Below are positions 32,265-40,203 of a stretch of DNA of 64,000 nucleotides, in pieces. Source of the stretch: M0108 sp044228795 (lineage in GTDB: Bacteria > Pseudomonadota > Gammaproteobacteria > Chromatiales > Chromatiaceae); NCBI GenBank assembly GCA_044228795.1, contig JBGAUE010000017.1, positions 1-64,000 on the forward strand. The letters are read 5' to 3'. Below the pieces are notes generated by a model. That model did no database searches. It was not told the DNA's origin and saw only the letters and a list, made by a program, of their open reading frames with translations. The translations under genes and the position numbers were made by a program. Numbering within the stretch: the stretch's first letter is position 1; each line of letters starts with the position of its first letter.

Positions 32265-33884
32265 CTATTTCTTGCCTTTCTTCACTTTCCCAGAATTTGC
32301 TAGGTTGCCTTTTCCAGAATTTGCCACCGCCAAATTCTCATCTTCTGTCATGCGCTTACCACAGGCGACGTAACCGCTGTTCTCGCAGAATTTGCCGTCT
32401 TCAAGGGCGGTGCGGAGGGCATCGCGCAGTGTGGTCAGAACTTTGATGCGGGCGAAGGGCTTATCGTCGGCCTCAATCAGGGTCCAGGAGGCGGATTCCG
32501 TGCTGGTATAGACCACCATCTCGTTAACGGCGGCGCGATACTGGGGCGCCTTTTCCCGGTTACGCCAGTCCTCGGCGGTAATCTTATATTGCTTATAAGG
32601 TACCGCCTCCCGTGCCTTGAAGCGGGACAATTGTTCTTCGTCACTGACTTGTAGCCAGAATTTGACCAGGACCACGCCGTTCTCGACGAGTTGTTCCTCG
32701 AATTGATTAATTTCATCGTAGGCGCGGCGCCATTCGGTATCGGTCGCAAAGCCCTCGACGCGCTCCACCAGTACCCGGCCATACCAGGAGCGGTCAAAGA
32801 TACTGATGTAACCATTGCGCGGAATATGACGCCAAAAGCGCCAGAGGTAATGATGGGCCTTTTCCTCGTCCGTGGGGGCGGCGATGGGAATGGCGCGGTA
32901 AAGCCTGGCGTCGATAGCGGTGGTGAAACGACGGATGGCGCCACCCTTACCACCGGCGTCAACGCCCTCGAAGACGATCACCAGGGAACGACGCTTCTTA
33001 TAGGCCTCCCAGCACAAACCATTCAGCTCGCTTTGGAGCTTGGCCAATTCGCTACGATAAATATCCTGAGCCAGCTTTTGTTCCAGATCGAGTTGATCCA
33101 GTACCGTGACCTGGGCCTGAGGGCTATTGGGGAGTTCCAGTCCGCTCGAACTGGCTGGCGGCTCCAGGGTAGGCGGTTCGCTCAAACGCTGCTTGATGGC
33201 ATGGAGCAAGGTTTTACCCATGGTCAAGTCACGGTAGCGGGTGTCTTCGGCCTCGATCAGATACCAGGGTGAGATGCCGCGATCGGTATGGCGGATCATG
33301 CGCTCTGCAACATACTCAAAGTGGGCATAGTGCTCCCGTTCCTTGCCCTTCTGCGGCAACATCTTCCAGCGGCTGCGGTCGTCGCGCTCCAACTCCTTGA
33401 GACGCACCTGCTGTTCTTCCTCAGACAGGTGAAACCAGAACTTGATGATCAGTGCTCCGTCCTGGATCAGCATGCGCTCGAATTCGACGATGCGGTTAAG
33501 TTCGCCGTCCAGCTCGGCATCGCTGCAGAGGTTATGCATCCGATGTTCCAGGGGCGCCAGGTACCAGCCGCCGAAGAGGATGGCGATCTCACCGCGGGGC
33601 GGCATGGAACGCCAGAAACGCCAGTAGCGCGGCCGCTGGCGTTCCTCGTCCGTCTCGTCCCAATAGGCGAAGGTCTGGATGCCGCGGGCATCGAGCCATT
33701 CGTGCAGGCGGTTGACCACCCCGCCCTTGCCTGCCCCCTCTACCCCGGCGATGAGGATGATGACCGGCATATCGGTCTGCAGGAGTTCGCGCTGGACCAG
33801 GAGCAACTGGGTGCGCAATTCTTCCTGTTCGTTGTTAAAGGTCTCTTTATCGACCTTGCGGCCAAGCTTGATGGCTTCGAACAT
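32265..33884 (-). CDS. pap: Polyphosphate:AMP phosphotransferase (tandem PPK2 domains)
   Basis: 539 aa. Two fused PPK2-like P-loop domains: the first has GVEGAGKGGVVNRLHEWLDA (Walker A at 47-55), the second FEGVDAGGKGGAIRRF at about residue 300. Each also has a Walker B/lid segment (AILFGGWY; SIFDRSWYGRVLVERVEG). It makes ADP from AMP and polyphosphate. The last 25 residues are an unusual Lys/Gly/Asn tail with NSGKGNL and NSGKVKKGKK. The gene starts at ATG 33884 after GGAGAA. Confidence 0.93.
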   Translation of the reverse strand: MFEAIKLGRKVDKETFNNEQEELRTQLLLVQRELLQTDMPVIILIAGVEGAGKGGVVNRLHEWLDARGIQTFAYWDETDEERQRPRYWRFWRSMPPRGEIAILFGGWYLAPLEHRMHNLCSDAELDGELNRIVEFERMLIQDGALIIKFWFHLSEEEQQVRLKELERDDRSRWKMLPQKGKEREHYAHFEYVAERMIRHTDRGISPWYLIEAEDTRYRDLTMGKTLLHAIKQRLSEPPTLEPPASSSGLELPNSPQAQVTVLDQLDLEQKLAQDIYRSELAKLQSELNGLCWEAYKKRRSLVIVFEGVDAGGKGGAIRRFTTAIDARLYRAIPIAAPTDEEKAHHYLWRFWRHIPRNGYISIFDRSWYGRVLVERVEGFATDTEWRRAYDEINQFEEQLVENGVVLVKFWLQVSDEEQLSRFKAREAVPYKQYKITAEDWRNREKAPQYRAAVNEMVVYTSTESASWTLIEADDKPFARIKVLTTLRDALRTALEDGKFCENSGYVACGKRMTEDENLAVANSGKGNLANSGKVKKGKK

Positions 33885-33918
33885 GGGTTTTCTCCTTTAG
33901 AATATTGATAGTTATTAT

Positions 33919-34356
33919 TTACTTGGTTTTTTTGGATGCTGCAATGGGTCTTGGCCGCCCATCGGTACCCACGGCGACGTAGGTAATATTGGCTACGGCA
34001 ACATGATGGCGGCTCTCAGGGTCCATCTCGCGGCGGGCCCAGGCCCGGATCTCGACGCTGACCGAGGTGGTGCCCAAACGCTGTACCCGGGCATAAATGT
34101 CCACCAGATCACCCACGGCCACGGGGGAGACGAAGCGGAACTCATTGACCGCAATCGTGACCACGCGCCCTGCGGCAGCCTGAACAGCCACCGTGGCGCC
34201 GGCGATGTCAGCCTGGGACATCAGCCAGCCGCCGAAGATATCACCCGCGGCATTGGTATCGGCGGGCATGGCCAAGACCCGGATGGCCAGGCGCCATTGG
34301 CTGGGATCACCTTCGTCAAAGAGATTGGGATCGGGCATTGGAGTTCCGCTGATCAT
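33919..34356 (-). CDS. Acyl-CoA thioesterase (YciA-type hotdog fold)
   Basis: 145 aa. Hotdog thioesterase with RVLAMPADTNAAGDIFGGWL (catalytic Asn/Asp region) and ADIAGATVAVQAAAG; PVAVGDLVDIYARV follows. It hydrolyses short- and medium-chain acyl-CoAs. M1 (34356) or M7 (34338) could be the start. It is 34 bases upstream of pap on the same strand. Confidence 0.88.
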   Translation of the reverse strand: MISGTPMPDPNLFDEGDPSQWRLAIRVLAMPADTNAAGDIFGGWLMSQADIAGATVAVQAAAGRVVTIAVNEFRFVSPVAVGDLVDIYARVQRLGTTSVSVEIRAWARREMDPESRHHVAVANITYVAVGTDGRPRPIAASKKTK

Positions 34357-34794
34357 GGCCGTCAGGGTAGGGGTGATTTATGGCGGCGATTAGGTATCGC
34401 GATGCGGCTAACATGTTAACCCCATTGGGTCCGTATAGGGCGGATTCTGGCGCCGCCAGTGGTTTAAGGAAACTTTCTGTTAGACTTTACCCAGATTGCT
34501 GCGGGGCGCGGGGTGAGAGGTCCCCGGTAAATCGAGAACTTGGATAGAGATTATTCCGCCCCATCCTCACGGCGTAGCAGGAGAACCCCTTGCCCCTCCC
34601 TTGCCCGGCCCAACCCCTTCAACTCTGACTGGCTGCCCTGCGATCCTCACATCATGGCCTATTGGGTTACCTTGATGACCCTGGTGGACTCCACCTGGAG
34701 GCCGGACCTGGCCAATATGTACTTCAGGCTTGGCCTCAATTAGGCGTCAATTTAGTTTTGTGAAGGAGATTCCCGTGCTAGTGATCGCCTACCG
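34357..34794. other. 438-base gene-free stretch between divergent genes
   Basis: It separates the thioesterase (reverse) from ampG (forward). It contains an extended -10 element TGTTAGACT at 34478-34486 directed at ampG, leaving a potential leader of about 300 bases. A 67-codon frame at 34540-34743 has no ribosome site and an unnatural Arg/Pro/Ser-rich start, and is not accepted as a gene. The leader holds short G/C inverted segments (for example around 34500-34530), but no coherent fold comparable to that before coxB. Confidence 0.4.
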
Positions 34795-36384
34795 GTGGCA
34801 CTTCGTTTCCTCGATGCCCGGAAAATGGTAGCCAGCATGATGACCGACCCTATAATCACCAACGGCTCCTGGCGGGCCAGTTTGCGCCCCTTTTTCGATC
34901 GCAGCGTCATCGCCATGTGCTTTCTGGGCTTTTCCGCCGGGATTCCGCTCCTGCTGATCTTTTCCTCCCTGTCGCTCTGGTTGCGGGAGGCCGGGGTGGA
35001 TCGCGGGGCCGTGACCTTCTTCAGTTGGGCGGCCTTGGGTTATTCCTTCAAGTTTGTCTGGGCACCGCTCATCGACCGCCTGCCTCTGCCGTTGCTGACG
35101 CGCTGGCTGGGGCGTCGACGGGCCTGGCTGCTGGTGTCCCAACTGGCCATCGCCAGCGCCATCCTGCTCATGGCGGCCACAGATCCGGCGCTAGGGGGCA
35201 GCAGCCTGACCCATATGGCCCTGGCGGCGGTGCTGCTGGGCTTCTCGGCGGCGACCCAGGACATCGTCATCGATGCTTACCGTATCGAGGCGGCGGAGAC
35301 CAGCCTCCAGGCCATGATGTCGGCCACCTATATCGCCGGTTATCGCATCGGTATGGTCGTATCGGGGGCCGGGGCTCTGTATCTGGCCGCGGCCCTGGGT
35401 TCGACGTCGGAGCACTATGTCTTTGCAGCCTGGCACTGGACCTACATCGCTATGGCCGGAACCGCCCTGGTGGGCATCACCACCACCTTGCTGATCCCCG
35501 AGCCGGTATCCGGACGCGTGGATACCCGCCGCTACGGGGCCCGGGACTACTTCCGGCTGGTGATCGTCTTCGCCAGCGCGGCGCTGGCCTTCGTGGCGAC
35601 CTTCTTCTTGAGTAGCGAGGGCGTTGGGGTCCTCCAGGCGGCGGTGGGGGAAGGGCCCTTGATGGGCTTCCTGCTCGAAAGCCTGCATTTCCTGCTGGCG
35701 ATTCTAGCGGCGGGATCGATCGGCTGGTTGCTGGTCAGTTTGGGGGTGGTGGACCGGGCCATGGCCCGGGAGACCTGGGTTGCGCCTGTGTTGGACTTCT
35801 TCGAACGCTATGGCACCCGCACGGCCCTGCTGCTCCTGGCCCTGATCGGCCTTTACCGCATTTCGGACATCGTGCTGGGGGTGATCTCTAATGTCTTCTA
35901 TCAGGACATGGGCTTCACCAAGACCCAGATCGCTACGGCGGTCAAGACCTTCGGCGTTGTCGTCAGCATCGCGGGCGGGCTCCTCGGCGGCCTCATGGCC
36001 AACCGCTACGGGGTCATGCGCATCCTCATGCTGGGCGCCATCCTGTCGGCAGGAACCAATCTCATCTATGTCTGGTTGGCCTGGGTGGGTAATGATGCCG
36101 CCGTGCTCTATCTGGCGGTGACGGCAGACAATCTGGCGGCGGGGCTCGCCAGCGCCGCCTTCGTGGCCTTCCTGTCGAGCCTGACCAGCGTCGCCTTCAC
36201 CGCCGTCCAGTACGCCATCTTCAGCTCCCTCATGACCCTGCTGCCCAAGGTGCTGGGCGGCTACTCAGGCACCATGGTCGAGGCCATCGGCTATCCGGCC
36301 TTCTTTGTCTTCACCACCCTGATTGGTGTGCCCGTGCTGCTACTGGTCTGGCTGGCGGGGCGGCACCTGCACGGCACGCCCTGA
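34795..36384 (+). CDS. ampG: AmpG-like muropeptide permease (MFS)
   Basis: 529 aa MFS protein with about 14 TM segments. N-terminal GFSAGIPLLLIFSSLSLWLR and GYSFKFVWAPLIDRL are characteristic of AmpG, which imports GlcNAc-anhydroMurNAc peptides for cell-wall recycling; LGFSAATQDIVIDAYRIE is equally typical. Start uncertain: GTG 34795 gives the longest form, ATG 34825 or 34837/34840 fit the family better. It may have a long leader from the promoter at 34478. Confidence 0.88.
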   Translation: MALRFLDARKMVASMMTDPIITNGSWRASLRPFFDRSVIAMCFLGFSAGIPLLLIFSSLSLWLREAGVDRGAVTFFSWAALGYSFKFVWAPLIDRLPLPLLTRWLGRRRAWLLVSQLAIASAILLMAATDPALGGSSLTHMALAAVLLGFSAATQDIVIDAYRIEAAETSLQAMMSATYIAGYRIGMVVSGAGALYLAAALGSTSEHYVFAAWHWTYIAMAGTALVGITTTLLIPEPVSGRVDTRRYGARDYFRLVIVFASAALAFVATFFLSSEGVGVLQAAVGEGPLMGFLLESLHFLLAILAAGSIGWLLVSLGVVDRAMARETWVAPVLDFFERYGTRTALLLLALIGLYRISDIVLGVISNVFYQDMGFTKTQIATAVKTFGVVVSIAGGLLGGLMANRYGVMRILMLGAILSAGTNLIYVWLAWVGNDAAVLYLAVTADNLAAGLASAAFVAFLSSLTSVAFTAVQYAIFSSLMTLLPKVLGGYSGTMVEAIGYPAFFVFTTLIGVPVLLLVWLAGRHLHGTP

Positions 36385-36671
36385 CAGGCTTCGCAAGCCT
36401 CTGGGCCATGCGGAGTTTCAGGCTCATTATCCAGCGATGAAATCGGGATTGCTGCGACGCACCAATTATGCGATTGTTGTGACGTTAAAGGCATGTGGCG
36501 ATGGGTCAGGCTCAAGGCCACTTTACATGCTCTGCTCTCTTCGACTCGCGCCAGATGGCTGGGTAATGGAGCCAGGCGCGGATCGTCACCGGCACCGCGG
36601 GTGCCTCTTGCGGCTTGGGGCTGGGCCAGGAAGGACGGGTCCCGAGGTTTGGTTAAAAAAACCGGAATGTA
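36385..36671. other. Intergenic region upstream of sdhC
   Basis: 287 bases between ampG and the sdh operon, expected to hold the sdh promoter. Visible elements are a perfect small hairpin GGCACC-GCG-GGTGCC at 36591-36605 and an A-run within GGTTAAAAAAACC just before sdhC. No clear -35/-10 pair stands out and no gene is seen. Confidence 0.35.
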
Positions 36672-37055
36672 ATGATGATTACCACCCAAAAACGACCTTT
36701 CTTTCTGAATTTGATGGTGATCCGGCTCCCGGTAGCGGGGGTCATGTCCATTGGTCACCGCATTAGCGGCGTAGCCATGGTTTTCACTTTGCCCTATTTC
36801 ATCCACCTCCTGGCACTCTCGGTATCCAACCCGGCGGGCTTTGACGAGGCGGCACAGTTGGTCGCCAGTTGGCCCTTTAAGGCCTTTCTGTTCCTCTTCC
36901 TGTGGGCCTTGATGCACCACTTCCTCGCGGGCATCCGCTATCTGCTGCTCGATATCGACGTCGGCATCGAAAAGCCCCTGTACGGTTACACGGCCTGGGG
37001 CGTACTGGCGGGTGGCCCTGTACTGGCCCTCATCCTGTTGGGAGCACTGTCATGA
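36672..37055 (+). CDS. sdhC: Succinate dehydrogenase cytochrome b556 subunit
   Basis: 127 aa membrane anchor with three TM helices. SIGHRISGVAM is the SdhC signature (Ser and Arg of the quinone site), and the heme b ligand His lies in ALMHHFLAGIRYLLLD. It anchors SdhAB and passes electrons to quinone. It opens the sdhCDAB operon; its TGA overlaps the sdhD ATG. Confidence 0.93.
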   Translation: MMITTQKRPFFLNLMVIRLPVAGVMSIGHRISGVAMVFTLPYFIHLLALSVSNPAGFDEAAQLVASWPFKAFLFLFLWALMHHFLAGIRYLLLDIDVGIEKPLYGYTAWGVLAGGPVLALILLGALS

Positions 37056-37387
37056 GCCGTCAAGCCTCGGGACTGCGGGCTTGGATTTTCCAGCGCGTGA
37101 CCGCCATAGCCCTGTTCTTGTACTTTCCCTATCTCATACTCTCCCTGGCCTTTGGCCCGCCGGCGACCTATGCCGCCTGGGTGGCCTGGCTGAGCCAGCC
37201 CCTGGTGAGCGTGGGCCTCCTGATCTTTGTCGGCGTGCTTCTGCTCCATGCCTGGGTGGGCGTGCGTGATGCCATCATCGACTATGTGCACCCCACTGCC
37301 ATCCGCGTTACGGCCTTGAGCCTGCTGGCGTTGGGGCTGATGGGCTGCGGTCTTTGGGCCCTCAAAGTCATCGTCCAGGTTGGCTAG
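37052..37387 (+). CDS. sdhD: Succinate dehydrogenase hydrophobic anchor subunit
   Basis: 111 aa with three TM helices. ASGLRAWIFQRVTAIALF matches the SdhD N-terminal helix with its quinone-site Arg, and the heme/anchor His segment is LLHAWVGVRDAIIDYV. ATG 37052 is set by the 4-base overlap with sdhC; the frame is open upstream but lies inside sdhC. Confidence 0.92.
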   Translation: MSRQASGLRAWIFQRVTAIALFLYFPYLILSLAFGPPATYAAWVAWLSQPLVSVGLLIFVGVLLLHAWVGVRDAIIDYVHPTAIRVTALSLLALGLMGCGLWALKVIVQVG

Positions 37388-37417
37388 GACTAGGCGAGCA
37401 TTGAATACGAGAATGAT

Positions 37418-39178
37418 ATGTCATTAAACAAGCGAAACTTCGACGCCCTGATCGTGGGCGCGGGCGGGGCCGGGCTCAACGCGGCGATTCAATTGGCCAA
37501 TGCCGATCTGCGCGTGGCTGTGGTCTCCAAGGTGTTCCCGACCCGCTCCCATACGGTGGCCGCCCAGGGTGGGGTCAACGCGGCCCTGGCCAATGTCCTG
37601 CCGGACAACTGGCATTGGCACATGTTCGATACCGTCAAGGGTTCGGACTACCTGGGCGACCAGGATGCCATCGAGTTCATGTGCCGGGAGGCCATCCCCA
37701 CCGTTTATGAACTGGAACATGCGGGGGTGCCCTTTTCCCGCACCGACAATGGCAAGATCTACCAGCGTCCCTTCGGCGGCATGACCCAGAACTTTGGCGG
37801 CGATCAGGCCGCACGCACCTGCGCCGCGGCGGACCGTACCGGTCACGCCATCCTCCATACCCTCTATCAGCAGAATCTCCGCGCCAAGACTCACTTCTTC
37901 GATGAGTTCTTCGCCCTGGATCTGGTCAAGGACGCCGAGGGTGTGATTTGTGGCGCCCTGGTCCTGGAGATCGAGACTGGCGAGCCCTTGCTGATCGAGG
38001 CCAAGACTACCTTGCTGGCCACGGGCGGATGTGGTCAGGTGTTCCGTACCACCTCCAATGCCCATATCAATACCGGCGATGGCCTGGCCATGGCCCTGCG
38101 GGCCGGGGTGCCCCTGATGGACATGGAGTTCTACCAGTTCCATCCCACGGGTATCGCGGGTAAGGGGATGCTGATTACCGAGGGCGTACGGGGCGAGGGC
38201 GGCTATCTTCTCAATGGGCGCGGGGAGCGCTTCATGGAGCGTTATGCCCCCAAGGCCAAGGACCTGGCCAGCCGCGACGTGGTCTCCCGCTCCATTGTCA
38301 CCGAGGTCAAGGAGGGACGCGGCGCCGGTCCCAAGGGCGATCACGTCCTGCTCAAGCTGGATCACCTGGGCGAAAGTGTTATCTCCAAGCGCCTGCCGGG
38401 CATCCGCGAGAGCAGTCGCATCTTTGCTGGTGTCGATCCCGTGATCGAGCCCATTCCCGTCTTTCCCACCGCCCACTATCTCATGGGCGGTATCCCCACC
38501 GACCGCTTTGGCCGCGTCATGACGCCGGCCGGCGGCGGCGAGGATGCGGTACCAGGACTCTATGCCGCTGGTGAATGTGCCTGCGCCTCGGTCCATGGCG
38601 CCAACCGTTTGGGCGGTAACTCTCTCCTCGATATCCTGGTTTTCGGCCGCCTGGCGGGCAAGAATATCATTGATTATGTCAAAGAAAATCCCTTTCACCG
38701 CACCATCGACCCGGCCAGCCTGGATGCGGCCGTGGCGCGGCTGTCGCGTTGGGAGCAGAGAGGTAAGGGCCCGAGCGTCCATGAGACCCGCGAAAAGTTG
38801 ACTCGCTGCATGGAGGATCACGCAGGCGTCTTTCGCACGGAGGAGATTATGTCCGAGGGTCTGGACAAGATGAAGGAGATTCGCGACGCCTTCGGCGAGG
38901 TGCGTCTCACGGATCACTCCAAGGTCTTCAACACCGCCCGTATCGAGGCTCTGGAGTTGGAGAATCTGCTCGACGTCGGCATGGCCATCGCCGCCTCCGC
39001 CCTCACGCGCCAGGAGAGCCGCGGGGCCCATTCGCGTCCCGACTTCCCCAAGCGCGACGATGTCAATTGGATGAAACACACCCTCTATTTCCAGGAGGGC
39101 GACCGGCTCGACTACAAGCCGGTGCGGACCAAGCCCCTGACGGTGGAGAGCTTCCCACCGAAAGAGCGCGTCTATTGA
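37418..39178 (+). CDS. sdhA: Succinate dehydrogenase flavoprotein subunit
   Basis: 586 aa. FAD-binding fold ALIVGAGGAGLNAAIQLA, covalent-FAD His in RSHTVAAQGGVNAAL, substrate-site motifs EFYQFHPTGIAGKG and the catalytic Arg segment GEGGYLLN...RDVVSRS. Oxidises succinate to fumarate in the TCA cycle and feeds quinol to the respiratory chain. 30 bases after sdhD, 19 before sdhB. Confidence 0.97.
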   Translation: MSLNKRNFDALIVGAGGAGLNAAIQLANADLRVAVVSKVFPTRSHTVAAQGGVNAALANVLPDNWHWHMFDTVKGSDYLGDQDAIEFMCREAIPTVYELEHAGVPFSRTDNGKIYQRPFGGMTQNFGGDQAARTCAAADRTGHAILHTLYQQNLRAKTHFFDEFFALDLVKDAEGVICGALVLEIETGEPLLIEAKTTLLATGGCGQVFRTTSNAHINTGDGLAMALRAGVPLMDMEFYQFHPTGIAGKGMLITEGVRGEGGYLLNGRGERFMERYAPKAKDLASRDVVSRSIVTEVKEGRGAGPKGDHVLLKLDHLGESVISKRLPGIRESSRIFAGVDPVIEPIPVFPTAHYLMGGIPTDRFGRVMTPAGGGEDAVPGLYAAGECACASVHGANRLGGNSLLDILVFGRLAGKNIIDYVKENPFHRTIDPASLDAAVARLSRWEQRGKGPSVHETREKLTRCMEDHAGVFRTEEIMSEGLDKMKEIRDAFGEVRLTDHSKVFNTARIEALELENLLDVGMAIAASALTRQESRGAHSRPDFPKRDDVNWMKHTLYFQEGDRLDYKPVRTKPLTVESFPPKERVY

Positions 39179-39197
39179 GCCACGCCGAGGGAAAAAC

Positions 39198-39890
39198 ATG
39201 AAATTCCGTGTCTATCGCTATGATCCCGAGCTGGGCCAGAAGCCCCGCATGCAGGAATTCGAGGTCGAGACCCATCGCGGCATGATGTTGCGCGATGCCC
39301 TCAAGGCCATCAAGGCCCAGGACGAGACCTTTGCCTTCCGCCACTCCTGCGGCGAGGGCGTGTGCGGTTCCGATGGCGTCAACGTCAACGGCACCAACAA
39401 GCTCGCTTGTGTTACCGCCATCGCCGATCTCAAGGAACCGATTGAGGTGCGCCCCTTCCCCGGGCGCCCCGTCATTCGCGACCTGGTCGTGGACATGACC
39501 CAGTTCTACGAGCAATACAAGGCCGTGGAACCCTGGCTCAAGCGCAAGGAACCCACGCCCGAGCAGGAGATTCCGCAGTCCCCCGCCGACCGCGACAAGC
39601 TGGATGGCCTCTACGAGTGCATCATGTGCGGCTGCTGCTCCACCTTCTGCCCCTCCTTCTGGTGGAATCCGGACAAGTTTCTCGGCCCCCAGGCCTTGCT
39701 CACGGCCTATCGGTTCCTCGCCGACAGCCGCGACCAGGCTAGCGCCGAGCGCATGGACTTCTTGGAGGGCCCCTACAAGCTCTTCCGTTGCCACAGCATC
39801 ATGAACTGCGTCGAGGTCTGTCCCAAGGGCCTCAATCCCACCAAGGCCATTGGTCGCATCAAGGAAATGATGTTGAAGGATTCGGTCTAG
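39198..39890 (+). CDS. sdhB: Succinate dehydrogenase iron-sulfur subunit
   Basis: 230 aa. [2Fe-2S] ligands in HSCGEGVCGSDGVNVNG with LAC downstream; [4Fe-4S] CIMCGCCSTFCPS; [3Fe-4S] CHSIMNCVEVCPKGL. The second position of the 2Fe-2S site is normal. It conducts electrons from FAD to heme b/quinone. GAGGGAAAAAC precedes the ATG. A strong hairpin follows at 39907. Confidence 0.97.
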   Translation: MKFRVYRYDPELGQKPRMQEFEVETHRGMMLRDALKAIKAQDETFAFRHSCGEGVCGSDGVNVNGTNKLACVTAIADLKEPIEVRPFPGRPVIRDLVVDMTQFYEQYKAVEPWLKRKEPTPEQEIPQSPADRDKLDGLYECIMCGCCSTFCPSFWWNPDKFLGPQALLTAYRFLADSRDQASAERMDFLEGPYKLFRCHSIMNCVEVCPKGLNPTKAIGRIKEMMLKDSV

Positions 39891-39906
39891 AATCCGGACG
39901 GTGCAG

Positions 39907-39934
39907 GGAACCCCGACTCGTGCGCCGGGGTTCC
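39907..39934 (+). terminator. Hairpin after sdhB
   Basis: GGAACCCCG (39907-39915) and CGGGGTTCC (39926-39934) form a perfect 9-bp stem with a 10-base loop, 17 bases after the sdhB stop. The sequence after it (TGATCATCC) has no T-run; a third copy-like segment GGGGTTCCC at 39945-39953 could compete. Probable terminator or 3' stabiliser of the sdh mRNA. Confidence 0.5.
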
Positions 39935-40052
39935 TGATCATCCTGGGGTTCCCTGGTTGATCTTGGACAGTTTATGTTCCAGTTCGGGTTACGGCTGGCC
40001 AAGGAAGGTTGGTTACCGCTGGCTAAGGAGGCTCGGGTAGCGTCTATCGGGG

Positions 40053-40110
40053 GTCGCCGTGAATACGTCCCTGTAGGCTTGACGACCGCATCCCTGCGGT
40101 CGACACCCCC
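40053..40110. repeat. REP-like palindromic unit between sdhB and gltX
   Basis: The segment GTCGCCGTGAATACGTCCCT then GTAGGCTTGAC leads into the hairpin GACCGCA-TCCC-TGCGGTC (40084-40101) and ends CGACACCCCC. Its form resembles dispersed extragenic palindromic repeats of gammaproteobacteria. Only one copy is in this window, so dispersal is inferred. The surrounding 39935-40163 stretch also shows two imperfect copies of a GGTTACGGCTGGCCAAGGA-like segment (39988 and 40014), and no gene. Confidence 0.5.
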
Positions 40111-40163
40111 GCCAGACGCCACCCGACCCTCCCCGCACCCGTAACCGCCCACGCCTCGGCTTT

Positions 40164-40172
40164 TGCTAGAAT
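40164..40172 (+). promoter_or_regulatory. Extended -10 promoter for gltX
   Basis: TGCTAGAAT at 40164-40172 is an extended -10 element, predicting a start near 40179. This supports the gltX ATG at 40204 rather than the ATG at 40171, which lies inside the promoter. It has the same form as the proA promoter (20916-20924). Confidence 0.55.
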
Positions 40173-40203
40173 GCCCGCCTTCCCTGTCAGTCCGTGGATT
40201 GCC

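Noticed and set aside
34540..34743. 67-codon forward frame before ampG
   Set aside because: Arg/Ser/Pro-rich beginning, no ribosome site, no hydrophobic or domain pattern; treated as part of a leader.
37424..39199. 591-codon open frame antisense to sdhA
   Set aside because: Mirror of a conserved GC-rich gene; no ribosome site, no family resemblance, residue mix rich in Gly/His/Asp as expected from antisense codons.
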